The position numbers and the translations under genes were made by a program. The notes under the pieces are model-generated. The model saw only the letters and a program-made list of their open reading frames with translations. It ran no database searches and was not told where the DNA came from. Positions 45,301 to 56,800 of a stretch of DNA of 64,000 nt are shown one piece after another. The stretch's first letter is position 1. Every line of letters begins with the position of its first letter. The stretch lies in contig NC_092335.1 in the NCBI RefSeq assembly GCF_046630445.1, forward strand, positions 632,762,001 to 632,826,000. The letters run 5' to 3'. The stretch is from Rutidosis leptorrhynchoides (taxonomy: Eukaryota; Streptophyta; Magnoliopsida; Asterales; Asteraceae).

Positions 45301-47460
45301 AACATCCGTCTCCTCTTATGCACCAACAGGTTTAATAAATTTTTATTTAAACTACTGTTTTATTTAAACTGCTGTTAAAGGCTGCTTATATGTGCAATAA
45401 ATTTGTTGTTAAAAGCCTGCTTACATGTTTGCTAAGGTTTAAACTACTGTTTTATAAAATCATTATGTGATTTGGTTTTTATGGATTAAAAGGACTATAC
45501 TGCACCAAATGCAAAAGAAACCAAGGACAAAACAATGGAGAAAGCTGGAGAGTATAAGGTATTATATTTGATGCACAGTATGTGTTTGAACTGCATATTT
45601 AAAGTTTTTTTAACCTGCACAGTATGTGTTTGAACTGCAAAAAAAATAAAAAATTAATTCACATCATGTTTTAAACTGCGCAGTATGTGTTTGAACTGCA
45701 TATTTAAAGTTTTTTAACCTGCACAGTATGTGTTTGAAATGCAAAAAAAAAAAAAAAACTGCACAGCATGTTTTAAACTGCACAATATGTGTTTGAACTG
45801 CATATTTAAAGTTTTTTAACCTGCACTGTATGTGATTGAACTGAAAAAAAAAAAAAAAACTGCACAGTATGTTTTAAACTGCACAGTTTCTGTTTGACTG
45901 ATTTGGGTTAAAGGAAAAAAATACTTTAGTCATTAAAACACTATTTGTTGACTGATTTTTAGGTTGACTGATTTTAGGGTTTTTGGGTAAAAAATACACT
46001 TTGGGTCAAAATAACCTACTTTAGTCATTAACTCAACTAGTTATGAATGATTTTCTAGTGTTTTGAGGTTTTGGGTAAGAATTACACTATTTGTTGACTG
46101 ATTTTGACTTTGGGTCAAAATCACCTACTTTAGTCATTAAAACACATTTTAGCACTAAAACATTATGTTTGATGCTATTATTTTATAAATATCTATTTTT
46201 TTCCCTCAAAAGGCCTCTGCTACATTGTATGATTAATAATGTATATGTATGTATATATTAATAGGATGTAATCTCGATTAAGAGTGACTCGCATGACAGT
46301 AATGTATCAAGAGTTTTTGGTCCTGCAAAGCCTGTGCCAGATTTCAATGAGGTAATATAAATCTTTAGTAAATGCTTACTGAGTAAGTAAGATATATTTT
46401 AGTAATCCATACAGTAAATAAAATTGCCGAGATCTATTAGTTAAGTTCATTTATGATGGTTATTTACTTTTGACTTTATAGGATTTTATAAGGAGATACG
46501 GTAATGATCCCTCACCAAACACAAGTCCTGATTTTGATGAGTGGCTACTTTCTGAAAATGCGACAGTCGCTCGGATCAGCATTAACACAACAGTAAATGT
46601 TACACCAGTTTTTTGGTATACTTTACTTGAACGGGAAATACCAGCCAAGTATATAGATAAAAAAGAGCAGCTACAAACGGGATGTCTCTTCGATACTGTG
46701 AGTAGTAAAATCTTTATTTCCATCTTTTTTTCATATACTAATTGATTTTTATGTTATGTATGTTGTAACAGCACATTATGTTGTGGATGGATTACTTAAA
46801 TAGACTGCGACCAGAAAATGCTGATTGGTCAACAGCCGATTGTTACTTTGCAAATATGATGTTGTATCGGGAACATTATGATGTAGGCGAACATTATTGT
46901 AGTGGTAATAATTATCGTGAGAACTGGAAAGAAGTCACTCGTGTAAGTCACGCGTATTATTATAGGATTTTTAATATGTACATTTTTTACCTCATGAGAT
47001 GTCTAACATTTCTTAACACTTATGATAACAGGTGTTCATTCCGGCAAACGAGCCAAAAAACCATTATTTGCTTATGGAGTTGCATATTCCGTTAGGCGTT
47101 ATTACTTATTATGACAGCTTGATACCGTGTGATAAAAATGGCAAAAACGTAAGACGAAGTTCATATTGGTTGAAGTTACAGACTGCTCTAAAAGAGAAGC
47201 TCCCGAACTATTTATCCTTATATGGCGTGTTACATAGTAAAGGTTTGGATGTAAAGCAATACAAGATCACATTTAAGAATCATCCACAACATCTTACTCC
47301 ACAGCAGACAAACGGGATAGATTGTGGTGTCTTTGTATGTATGTTCATGTATCGTCTAGCTTTTAAAAAGCAGCTTCAACCGAACGTAGATCCAAGACTT
47401 GCAGCTTTATGGTATCGTGAATTTATGTGCGACTTATTTTGGCAGTCTAGAATGGAATAG
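42362..47460 (+). CDS. MULE-encoded DUF1985-PABP linker-ULP1 cysteine protease (1,072 aa, 13 exons)
   Basis: Exons: 42362-42433, 42556-43407, 43495-43815, 43894-44154, 44242-44379, 44521-44721, 44798-45016, 45144-45329, 45493-45558, 46265-46351, 46482-46697, 46772-46942, 47032-47460. Every intron is GT-AG and phase 0, and the frame is open throughout. Residues about 45-300 are DUF1985-like (LGSHRLKFGAKEFCILSGLR). 309-548 is acidic linker; 549-615 is basic (RRGKRKR, KIKKKR), probably nuclear localisation. 616-750 matches the poly(A)-binding-protein linker. The C-terminal C48 domain has His941, Asp958, Gln1022 and Cys1028 (QTNGIDCGVF), so the protease looks active. ULP1 enzymes cleave SUMO or similar modifiers; substrate and role in transposition are unknown. 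Exon boundaries are my reading, with no transcript evidence. Confidence 0.88.
44798..45329 (+). other. Captured poly(A)-binding protein (PABP) linker exons
   Basis: Two exons (44798-45016, 45144-45329) encode EREQWLK..., SEMRPILMSPGGAPSKPMYG, GDQMFYGQPQPTLI, PAIGYGFQQQLLPGISPGGG and QQGQHLGGMRD...PSPLMHQQ. This follows, in order and spacing, the region of plant PABPs after RRM4 (QMRPVAM..., LFYGQ.PPAMIPPQ, GFGYQQQLVPGMRPGGG.MPNF, QQGQRPGGRR, LMQQQ). The four RRMs and the C-terminal MLLE domain are absent. Capture kept the frame and joined the linker to the ULP1 gene. Recognition is from memory of the family but the pattern is distinctive. Confidence 0.8.
45559..46264 (+). repeat. Intron with minisatellite
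   Basis: Intron 9 of the ULP1 gene holds about four copies of a 35-110 bp phrase (CTGCACAGTATGTGTTTGAA, CATATTTAAAGTTTTTTAAC, poly-A run) at 45575-45890, then two or three loose copies of a second phrase (TTTTGGGTAAAAAATACACT, CTACTTTAGTCATTAA) to 46170. No coding signal. Confidence 0.75.
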
Positions 47461-48069
47461 GTAAATATATGACTAGTAAGTGCGATATTTGTTAAGGCAT
47501 CTCATTGCAAATGTGGTAGTCATGAAATACATTGATCTCCAATTTATATGTGATGACCGGAAGGATATTACTGCTCTGTTTGGTCATTTTGCAACTCGAA
47601 AACTTTTTAGGTTCATTATTATCAAGTTATTATGCGTGGCTTTAGTTTACTTTTTCTGTCTAGAAACAAACAACATATATTCAATATTCAGTCTACCATT
47701 TTTATATTAATATATTTACCGGATGAAACTCATTTATCGAAAAAAAATTAAAGTAATGATTTGCACAGAAAAGGAACAAGTTCCTCATCATCAGTTAGCA
47801 ATACCAAATTCAGTTTCCTATTGATTGAATGTGAGAATGGATTATATGAGCTTAGACAAACCATGAAAAAACTAAAAATTGAACTCACTGACCATAAGTT
47901 GAGAGCGGACGGTGTCACGCATGATGTTTGTAAGCATAGGGAAAAACTATATATCATAGTTAAACATCATAAACCTTCTTGTGAGCGTCTAAAGAATCAT
48001 ATAACTGAGTTATCGGTCAAGAAACAAGACACCAAGATAATAGACAATAACAAACTAAGATAACAAGAG
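47461..48069. other. Convergent 3' spacer between the two MULE genes
   Basis: This lies between the stop codons of the two genes and probably holds both 3' UTRs. A 100-codon plus-strand ORF (47761-48063) is Lys-rich, matches nothing I know, and may be chance. Confidence 0.5.
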
Positions 48070-51000
48070 TTATGGTTCATTCAAATCAACTGTGGAAAAT
48101 AAAGAGGACTTTGTTGAAGTCATGGAGACACGACATTGACTGCTTTCATGATCGTCAGCACCACATCGCCTACAAACCTTTATTTTAATCCTCTCGCCTT
48201 GTGATGGAATTCGGGTCGTTTTCTTCGGTCTACCGGCATTGCGCTTGTTTGTAATAGGAGGTAACACTACTTGGAAGTTATCCGGGATAACCCAATCGCG
48301 AACGTCACCTACAAAAATAGTTTCCTCTACATAGGTTGCTTGATAATTTTCGAGCGTGAACCAATGTTTTGCCAAGTCAGCACAGTTTCCTATATCATTT
48401 TCCTTACACACCGCTATGACGTGACCACATGGTAAGCCGGAGTGTTTCCATTTTTTACACTCACATTCTCTACGTTCCAAGTCAACAAGACAATTATATC
48501 TTCCATCATAGACTTGGTAACGAGTTGAGCTAATCCCATGCACTTGCCACATGTTTGATTTACGTATTCTCTTGTAAATCTTTGTCTCAGCCTTTGGTGT
48601 AAGTATATGACCAAGTTTTTCGTAATTTGCTGTATAAAGAAATACCATTTATTAAATATTATGATAATGAATCCATAAATGTTAATTAAATTAAGTTATT
48701 GGTTTACCTCCTTTTTCGCGTCTTTCGAAAGACCACCTTTGTACCAAACCTCTAAAAAACTCCATTATCATTGTAATAGGCATTTTGCGTGCTGAAACGG
48801 ATAACGAATTTACTGACTCAACACAATTAGAGGTTAAGTAGTTATACCTGTTTACAGGGCAATGAGCCCTGCTCCATCTTTCAAAGCGCACTTTGTTAAG
48901 CTTTTCATATGCCTTTGGATCGATGTTAAGAAGTTGTTCCATAAAAAAATTAAATTCGGTAACTTTATGAGCTTTGCATATTTTCCAAAAGATCCAATCT
49001 TCTTTCTTTGGTAAGTTAATGTTCATCAATAAATGACGACAACAAATACCATGAAAAGCCTTTGGAAAGACTTTACTAACACCTTGTGCAATACCTAAAT
49101 GTCTATCGGAAATGAAAACTAATTCTGGAACCTCTCCTATGCATTGTTTTAACTTACTCATAAACCAAGTCCAGGTTATACCGGACTCACCGGAACAAAT
49201 CCCGTAAGCGAGTGGGACAATACTATTGTTCCCATCCATTCCCACAGCAATCAAATTTGAACCCTTATATTTACCCTTTAAGTATGCCCCGTCAACAATG
49301 ATTAGAGGTCTTAGATTTTTCCGAAACGTCCGTATCTACAGAAAAAAAATTGTTACTTTAATAAAAGTGTAGTTTTTGTTTTATAAACAATAATATAACG
49401 TGTCAAATTAATAATTTAATTACCGAAACACCCAGCATCATGAAACACATATCAAATCGGCCATATTGATCCGTCTTTATTTCGGTGAATGTTCCTGGAT
49501 TTTTTAACTTGAGGTTATAAAAGTAATACGGAAGCTTGTTGAACGATTCCGCGTGACCACCTCTCAACTTTTCCAAAGCACATTCCCTACCGCGCCAAGC
49601 TTGCTGATAAGATATCTTAATGTGATAAAGCTCACATATGTCATCAATTATATCCTTTGGCCTATATACTCTGTTTAGATCTTTCAACTTTTGCACCAAC
49701 ATATCACCCAATACATCTTTGTATGGGTTACGATGTTTGGTTTTGATTTGGGTCTTTGAACAACTATGTGTGTCATTCATGCCGGTAACTTCAAAAGGAT
49801 CTCCATGATTTGAACGTTTAGTGTTTATCCTCCAGTCACATCCTTTATTAATGCAATAACGATCAGCACGCTTAGTTATTCCATTTAATGTTATAGTTTC
49901 TGATTTTCCGTTATTGTAAAACTCCAGTGCTGTGTCTTCAACCAAAACATATCTTTTCTCCGCATTCTCGCAAATGAGTGACTATAATAAAAATATATAC
50001 ATAAAACTGTAATATATGTTCTAGTTTTGTATTTAATTTAACGAGGAATTAAACACATACTTACTTCATCGTTATCATTACCATCCCAATCTTGTAAATC
50101 CCTTAGTAGGTCTAAATCAGACTGTTCAATTGAGACAGTGTTTTTTTTCGCAACGTCGGTGGTAAATTTCGTTGGATTGTTTTCAAAAGCATCAAAAAGT
50201 TGAGACAAGGCTTCATCGGAAATATCCAAATTCCTATCTTCATCTTGATGGTCGACATTAATATTAGCACCATCATCGTGATAATCATCCTTTTCATCAT
50301 CTTTCAACCTTACTACTACACCGTCAGGCCACATTATAGTCGGGTACGCTTTCTCCCAAAGAAACTATTATATAAAAATACATAACGACCGGTTCTACAC
50401 TATAATAGATCAAGAATGAATGGAGGCGTCAGTGTTGATGTTTGTCATACCTCAAAAAGCTCCGGGATGTTCCTGAATTTCGCTTTTTTAGGCCTTCTAC
50501 TCACATCATTGATGCGACGTTCAAATTTAGCTAGTAATTCTGCTTCACTTTCGCCGGCTAAAAACAGCATGCTATACTTATAGTAATCACGTTTTATTTC
50601 AAGAGGCGTCGCCACCATGGGTCTCGGTCTATACTCGCTCTAACAAATTAAATAATAATAAAAAAAACATGTATCAATACAAATCGCTACTTACAAAAAG
50701 TAGATGTTATCATGATATGTAATTGCAAAGGAAAATACCTCCATAGACATCTTTTCCAACTCTACACATCGTACCCAACCAATTTCTTCCGTTTGTTTCC
50801 AATCAAGAATTCGAGGATGATGATCACATCGGTCCTTTGTAGCATATCGACTTATAAACGGAAGCACTTCAAAAATCCATATCTATTTATCCAAATGATA
50901 CACATACATGGTTTTATTAACAATAATGATACAAATACAAATAATATTTAACTAAATATTGAAATAACCATGAACCTTGAAGGCTGGGATAAAGCCTTGA

Positions 51001-51974
51001 AGACCGTAGACCGGATTTTTTGTAGGTGTGTCAGGATAAAACGTTACATGACGTCTAGGACATTGAGACAGTTGTCTGAAAGTGTGATGCCAAACATAGT
51101 TACCCCAAGGAAAACTATTCCACGCATTCAAATCTTCAACTAGTCTCAATAACTCATCATCAACAACAAACTCGGCGTAAGAATCAATAAAACCATGAAC
51201 CAAAACCAATAACAAACAAATTCGAACTACATCATCATCTGCGTAATCATAATGACGTTCAAAAGCATGTATAAGATCATACACGAGTACGTAACGTTTC
51301 TTATCCACAAATGCGAAGACCCGTTTTCTAAACTGTCCGCCACCAATTCCTGGAATTCTAAGAACCTTTTCAAATTGCAAACCAGTAATTAACATGAATT
51401 CCTCCGGGCCAAAAAATAGTTTTTTCCCGGCAACCTCAAAAATTAACTCTTCTGTCTTACGATTAACATGAACTAAATTAGAAATCATAAAATGTATCAA
51501 CGAAGGTTCTCGAAATTTGCAATCCGTAAACAAGAAATACCCGAAACATGTTTCATAAAACAGCTTCCCACAACTAAACCTATCACCATAGATTAACTTC
51601 GCTATTTTACCGACAATGTTGATCTTAGCTCTTAGTTGAACATCCGCATAATAGTATTTTCCCTTAATAAAACAACAATTTAGCTCTAAAATTCGATATA
51701 AAATATGTTAATAATATTTTTTAATATGTAAAAAAAACTCACTATATTCATTTTTTAAGCCATTATAACCAGCAACAACCACCTATATAATTGGAAATTA
51801 TACAATAGTCAATATGTATACAACTATAAAACATTAAATAACAACACCGACAAATGATATGTTCCAACTATAACAGAATAATAGAGAAACAAGATCATAA
51901 TTAGTTAATCAAACCTCATTAAGCTTGTTTCTCAATTGTTTTGCAATATCATACTCTTCCAAATTCAATGCATA
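48070..51974 (-). CDS. MuDR-type MULE transposase with N-terminal DUF1985 and ClpF-like exon
   Basis: Minus-strand exons: 51974-51915, 51782-51743, 51685-50976, 50882-50739, 50639-50451, 50364-50065, 49981-49424, 49335-48708, 48629-48070. All have good GT-AG sites and matching phases, giving about 1,062 open residues to the stop at 48070. First exon: UVR motif (see separate entry). Residues about 34-320: DUF1985 (KKLFFGPEEFMLITGLQFEK). About 482-667: MuDR N-terminal DNA-binding region. From 668: DDE core with Asp682 (IIVDGAYLKGKYKG), Asp744 (FISDRHLGI), and CVESVNS holding a candidate Glu. Then SWIM finger (CECKKW...LPCGH), NAGRPKK, and knuckle CRRCGADDHESSQC. A start codon upstream of 51974 was not found; a short first exon may lie at 51975-52480. 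It catalyses excision and insertion at the TIRs. Confidence 0.85.
50451..51685 (-). other. DUF1985 region of the transposase gene (second DUF1985 copy in the element)
   Basis: Aligned by eye with the plus-strand copy (42556-43407): KYGLGSHRLKFG versus GKKLFFGPEEF; FCILSGLRF versus FMLITGLQF; DDEDAVRVCLLLV versus DDDVVRICLLLV; LDKWNRFPWGYHIW versus LNAWNSFPWGNYVW; LQGFIWIFQVW versus LQGFIPAFK|IWIF. They are clearly homologous but much diverged, and the minus copy has an intron where the plus copy has none. Confidence 0.8.
51915..51974 (-). other. Captured ClpF UVR-motif exon
   Basis: The 60-bp exon encodes YALNLEEYDIAKQLRNKLNE, with splice acceptor TTTGCAG and donor GTTTGA, both phase 0. It closely resembles the UVR motif of the chloroplast Clp adaptor ClpF (Arabidopsis form, from memory, YAMNLEQYDIAQQLREKLTE). 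It is unrelated to DUF1985 or MULE transposases, so host exon capture is the simplest reading. One exon is a short match, so another UVR-motif protein could be the donor. Confidence 0.65.
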
Positions 51975-52486
51975 CTGCAAATATAAGATAACATAGAACT
52001 TGATAAGCAAAAAATCACACTTTCAAATGAACGAATGTACATAGAACGCATCCAATCCTTCCAAGAACAAAAGCACACAACATTAGACGTGGCCACTACA
52101 ACTCATTTACTTACGGAATGGGTCAATCAGGAGTGGTTTCCGTTAATTTAAAGATATAGCAGTTTATTTTGAAACATAAAAAATAATAATACATAATAAT
52201 ACACATTCAAACATGAAAAATACATAATATTAGCACCTGTACAAATTTGGGACATTGGCAGATGATGAATGGCCTCGAAATAACCAAACAAACACTCAAA
52301 CAAGCCTAATTCGTTGGTGGTGTACGGTGGTGGAGTACGGTGGTGGTGTACGGTGGTGGGGTAAAAAACGATGGTTAGATAGCGAATCTGGTTGAGGCGA
52401 GAACTGGTGAGGCGAATCAGAGAGATAAGCGAGAAAAGGGAGAAAAGGTGAGGCGAATCAGTAAGCGAATAGAATCAGATGGTAAG

Positions 52487-52832
52487 GTGTAAAGGTGATT
52501 TAAAAGTTTTCGCCTAAATAGCCTAATAAAATTAGGTTAAGAGAAATAATAAACTTTACGTGGCGGGATTTGATTGGTGCATATTTTCGCTTAATTCGCC
52601 TAATTGGTATTTCGCCTAATTCGCCTAAAAAACTTAAATCTAGGCGAAAATCTGGAAAAAACTTAGGCGGAAGACTTTTTTTATGACGTGGAGCGTTCTT
52701 ATTGGTTATAATAATTTTCGCCTAAATCGCCTAATGTGTAGGCGAAATCAATGCTTAGTTACGAAAAAAGTGGTCTGACTACGCTTATTTTTGAGAGAGA
52801 GAGAAAAACATGCTTATTTCAGTAAATTTCTC
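52487..52832 (-). repeat. Right terminal inverted repeat of the MULE
   Basis: Complementary to the left TIR and ends CAGTAAATTTCTC. It carries the same TTCGCCTAA/TTAGGCGAA word cluster. The target duplication follows at 52833-52841. Confidence 0.93.
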
Positions 52833-52841
52833 ATTTAGATA
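52833..52841. repeat. Right 9-bp target-site duplication of the MULE
   Basis: ATTTAGATA, identical to 40931-40939. Confidence 0.95.
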
Positions 52842-53511
52842 AGTAATCTAATTAGACACCAAATATTGCAACCACATAATAATCTAAGACGCAGATAAAT
52901 ACATTTGTTACAAGTGAGGGCTACATGAATAAACCAATTGTTACCAGCCTATATCCTAAGCAGGGCAAACAATTGACAAACAAAAAAACGATGAATACGA
53001 ATATATTGAAAGAAATATATGCATAGAACAGGCAAAAAAGAACAATGAATATGAAACTCATTAAAGATTAAAGATAATTTGTAAAAACATTGTAAATCTT
53101 CTTACCATTTCTACAGTACGTTTGGACTCCTAATCAAATAATCCACAATTGTGTTTTCAGTATAAGGAATCAATTGCTCTTGAATTCCGATTGATAAATT
53201 GAAATTGCATCGAGATGAATTTGACGATGAATTTATTGACGATGATTAACCTTAAACTCGTAAATATTGGAATCTAAGATGTAGTTTCAGAGTGATATTT
53301 GGGGATGAGCGTAATGAACTGAACAACTTAAAACCTACTTTTGAAATTACCTTGATTTCTCTTTTCTCCTCAGCTTATTTTATTATTTATCAAATGACGA
53401 TGTTACCCCTCCTTGGTTTTTAATTCTGATCAGATCTGAATCATCTGATGGTCGAGATTAGCTTCCCTCTTCCCTCTTATTTTTAGCTTCCGTCTTGATT
53501 ATTCCCCTAAT
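52842..53511. other. Gene-free flank right of the MULE
   Basis: No gene is supported. On the minus strand a splice donor-like AAATGGTAAGAAG near 53103 could end a leader exon of the locus whose fragment resembles SKIP35 (40348); this is speculation. Confidence 0.3.
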
Positions 53512-53532
53512 AATAATATAATAATAATAATA

Positions 53533-53566
<34 letters not shown>

Positions 53567-53598
53567 TAATAATTAATAATAATATAATAATAATAATA

Positions 53599-53672
<74 letters not shown>
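53512..53672. repeat. Long imperfect (AAT)n microsatellite
   Basis: About 160 bp of AAT units interrupted by AATAT steps, about 130 bp upstream of the 5' exon at 53802. Confidence 0.9.
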
Positions 53673-53675
<3 letters not shown>

Positions 53676-53801
53676 GTTTCCCCTAATTTAAAAAACACAC
53701 AGTCGTTAACCTAAGGCGACGCACACATATTACACAAAAACTCACGTATTCCAACCAAAAAAATCAGCTTCTTTTCTCTTCCTAATCAAATCAAATCAAA
53801 C

Positions 53802-56800
53802 ATGATGAATAAGATGCAAAAGGTACAAAATTATCAGATACATGATTTTTTATTTTGTGATTTTCCATGAACCCGATTATTATATTATATTATATGTGCT
53901 TGATGCTTGATAATTGGTATTCGTCCTGTTTATTCTATAATTTCCATGTTTAACCGATTATATGCTGAATAATTGGACTACATCATGTTATTCTCATACT
54001 TTCCATCTTGCGAATTATTTCATGATTTTGGAAATTAGGGTTTAGGCGTTTTGGGTTAAATTGTTGTTAGGGACGAAATTGAATATAGGCTTTCTAATTG
54101 ATGTATGTTTGTGATATGATCTTTCTTGAATTCAAATGAATCGAAGAATGATCTAGTAAACAACTAGGAAGCTTCGCAAGAAGAATCGTCTTCGAAATTG
54201 ATTGCCAAGATTGAAATCACAATTAGAATGAAATTGAAATTACAATCCAAAGATTATAGAGAATAGAGGGAGAATAGTTAGTGTTTTACACACATACAGA
54301 ATCAATAGCTGACCTCTATTACATGATGATAAGCTATTTATATCTCTAATAGCTAAACCCGTATAACTAAATTGATTATTTCTGGTATGTGCACGTGAGC
54401 CGCACACCCACTAACTAACTATCACATGAACTGCACGTGTAGCAATTGACTCATAACAATCCACCCCCTTGAAGACATTCTTGTCCTCAAGAATGTGCCG
54501 ATGTGATGTTAAACTCTGGGGAACGAAATTCAATATGATTTGTATTACATCTCATGTTTAGACTTCCATTTTGGCCATAAATGTACCCCAAACTATCTGT
54601 TTTCGTTGCAAGGCCACAACCTTTGAATGCTTTGGCTTCCAAAAACCAACAGCATGTGATCCATAATCTTGCTGCTCCCTGGAGCAGCAACACGTATAGC
54701 CTCAATAGTCATTGACCAGAATGATGATGCTTCAATTGTGGATTCCAAAGGAGATTGTATCCTTTGAGCACACCACATCCTTTGTTGGGCCCACACAAAT
54801 GATTTCCAACCCACCACACAATCATTTCTCATCAGGAAAGCATCTGATCTGGTGATTGGAGTGGTCATCATGAAGGGACTTAAATCGGTCTGAAAGATGG
54901 TAATTGAATCCCATCGTCTTGGCTTCGGGATCTGACTAATGACCGGCTGAGTAGGATTTAAAGAAATTGACCCTCGAACACGACTACCAATCTTAAGCAA
55001 CACCCAAACTTCATTTGTCTTGTGCATTGGTACCTCAATCCAGGAACTTCTGAGGTTCCTTTAGTTGATTGTTTAATCTCCAACCTGTATATATGAATAT
55101 TCTGATTCCCACTAAACACTTCATCATAGCATTCTTTTTGCGCGATTTCTCCTACAATCTCTAAAGACAATTCTCTAGGCCAGAATGATCTTTGATCAAA
55201 ATGAATATAAGGATTTACAGCAGTTCGATTCATTTTATCATTTTTATACTGCAAAATAACCTCATCTTTAGCATTTTCACCTTTAACACTCCAATCACTA
55301 GGTGTATTTACACTGCCAACTGCAACATCTTGCCAACCCTCAATTTTTAACATCTTCTTAACCGACTTTGACATGTACTGAGATACCGAAACAACAATCC
55401 ATCGTCTTGATCCAAAAATAGACCTCAAATTAGTAATCTTTTTCTTTTTCCTCTTAGGCCATTTCCATAAGTCAAACTTCATACGTTTTGGATCTAATGA
55501 GGGAAGATGAACTTTCTTTAAAGCAAACAACTTTATCTTTCTAGCCGGTGGCATCACATGGTCGGTCACCATATAGATGGCTTTTGTGGAGGACCCATAT
55601 GATATCTCAGTTTTCTTACTGTAAAGAAATGGCAAAACATTTAGAAGCCTGACCTGTTTAGTAGTGGCAGCCTCTTCTCCATAGTTTTGATTCCTACCTT
55701 GTATTTGGATAGCCCCATTAACAAGTTTATCATTTCTACTATCATAAATTGAATCTGACACTAGAAGACTTGGGCTCATGCAAATACTAGTGATATATTC
55801 ATCTTCTAAGTCATCACTAGCCACAACCATATTTTTAACCACCTCTTCTACAACACGGTTAGACTCGATTTCACTCTTTTCATCGTTATCTTTACAGCTA
55901 CTTTCAGTTTCTAATCCATCAATTAACTTGTAATGATTCTCCAGTTCTTGAGATGGATATTTTTTAGTATCATGGTCAGTTACTTCAACTCCTTCAATTT
56001 CTTGTTTGTTGAACATTTGAGTTTCATTTTTTTCAAAGGAATCATGAATGTCCATCACATCATGTTGTTCATTAAAGTTCACAACTTGGGTCTCATTACC
56101 ATGGTTTAACACTTGGTATTCACCATCAGAATAACCATTGAATTTATTACCAGTAGTTGCAATTTCAGAGTCGATACCTTCAGATGGTAGTTGTACTACC
56201 AGTAACAAGGTGTATTCCAAGTTCACTATTCTGCTCCGCTACTGTCAAGTCATCAAGATTAGAATGTGAATCATTCTCCTGCTTTTTCCAATCTTTAAAA
56301 TCTGCCATTAATTTTTCAGATTCTAGACAAGTTGATGCATACTTGCGCTTCATTACATCAATTGTATCTTCTTGCACTTTAGCCAAAATATACGCATCAT
56401 AAAGGCTTTTCGGTTTGAATATGCTAACACCTTTCTTGATTTCTGGTTGCAACCCCCAAATGAAAAGACTAATGAGATACCCTTCGTCAAAACCCATCTT
56501 GCCATACAAAGAAAGAAATGCATCATAATATTCATCAACCGTGTCATCTTGTTTAAAACCTTTTCTTCTAGGCATTTCATCAAACACCTTATGTGCAGAT
56601 TCCTTATTCTTAATTTTGTCTTGTCGTTCTTTTATTAAGCTTTGTACTTCGCTAATCATGAACTCTTGATTGTTTGCAAACACATCCAATTTTGTGGTCA
56701 ATTCTTTGGTCATATTCGTGATAGAATCACAAAGTTCTTGAAGAGATTGCTTTATAAAATCCTCACTATCTTTCCTGATATGGTTTCTTGCAGCGGTTCC

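Larger units (their letters stand above)
40940..52832. mobile_element. 11.9-kb autonomous-looking MULE carrying ULP1 protease and captured host exons
   Basis: Long TIRs (40940-41273 and 52487-52832) and a perfect 9-bp duplication (ATTTAGATA) define a complete Mutator-like element. It carries two convergent multi-exon genes: plus, DUF1985, poly(A)-binding-protein linker and ULP1 protease; minus, ClpF-like exon, DUF1985 and MuDR-type transposase. All recognised exons are open and joined by consensus splice sites. MULEs with ULP1-like proteases are known in plants (Kaonashi group). The poly(A)-binding-protein and ClpF pieces are host-derived additions that I do not know from that group. The perfect target duplication and open frames suggest recent activity. 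Confidence 0.93.

Noticed and set aside
47761-48063. Separate 100-aa gene between the convergent MULE genes
   Set aside because: No recognisable domain, no clear promoter or splice context; likely 3' UTR sequence.
52020-52320. Start exon of the transposase gene
   Set aside because: The donor-like ACAGGTGCTA at 52237 gives phase-compatible codons but no in-frame ATG before an upstream stop, so no start could be supported.
36129-53672. One giant element bounded by the AAT microsatellites at 36129 and 53512
   Set aside because: The tracts are in similar context but the sequences beside them do not form convincing inverted or direct repeats, and the MULE boundaries are far better supported.
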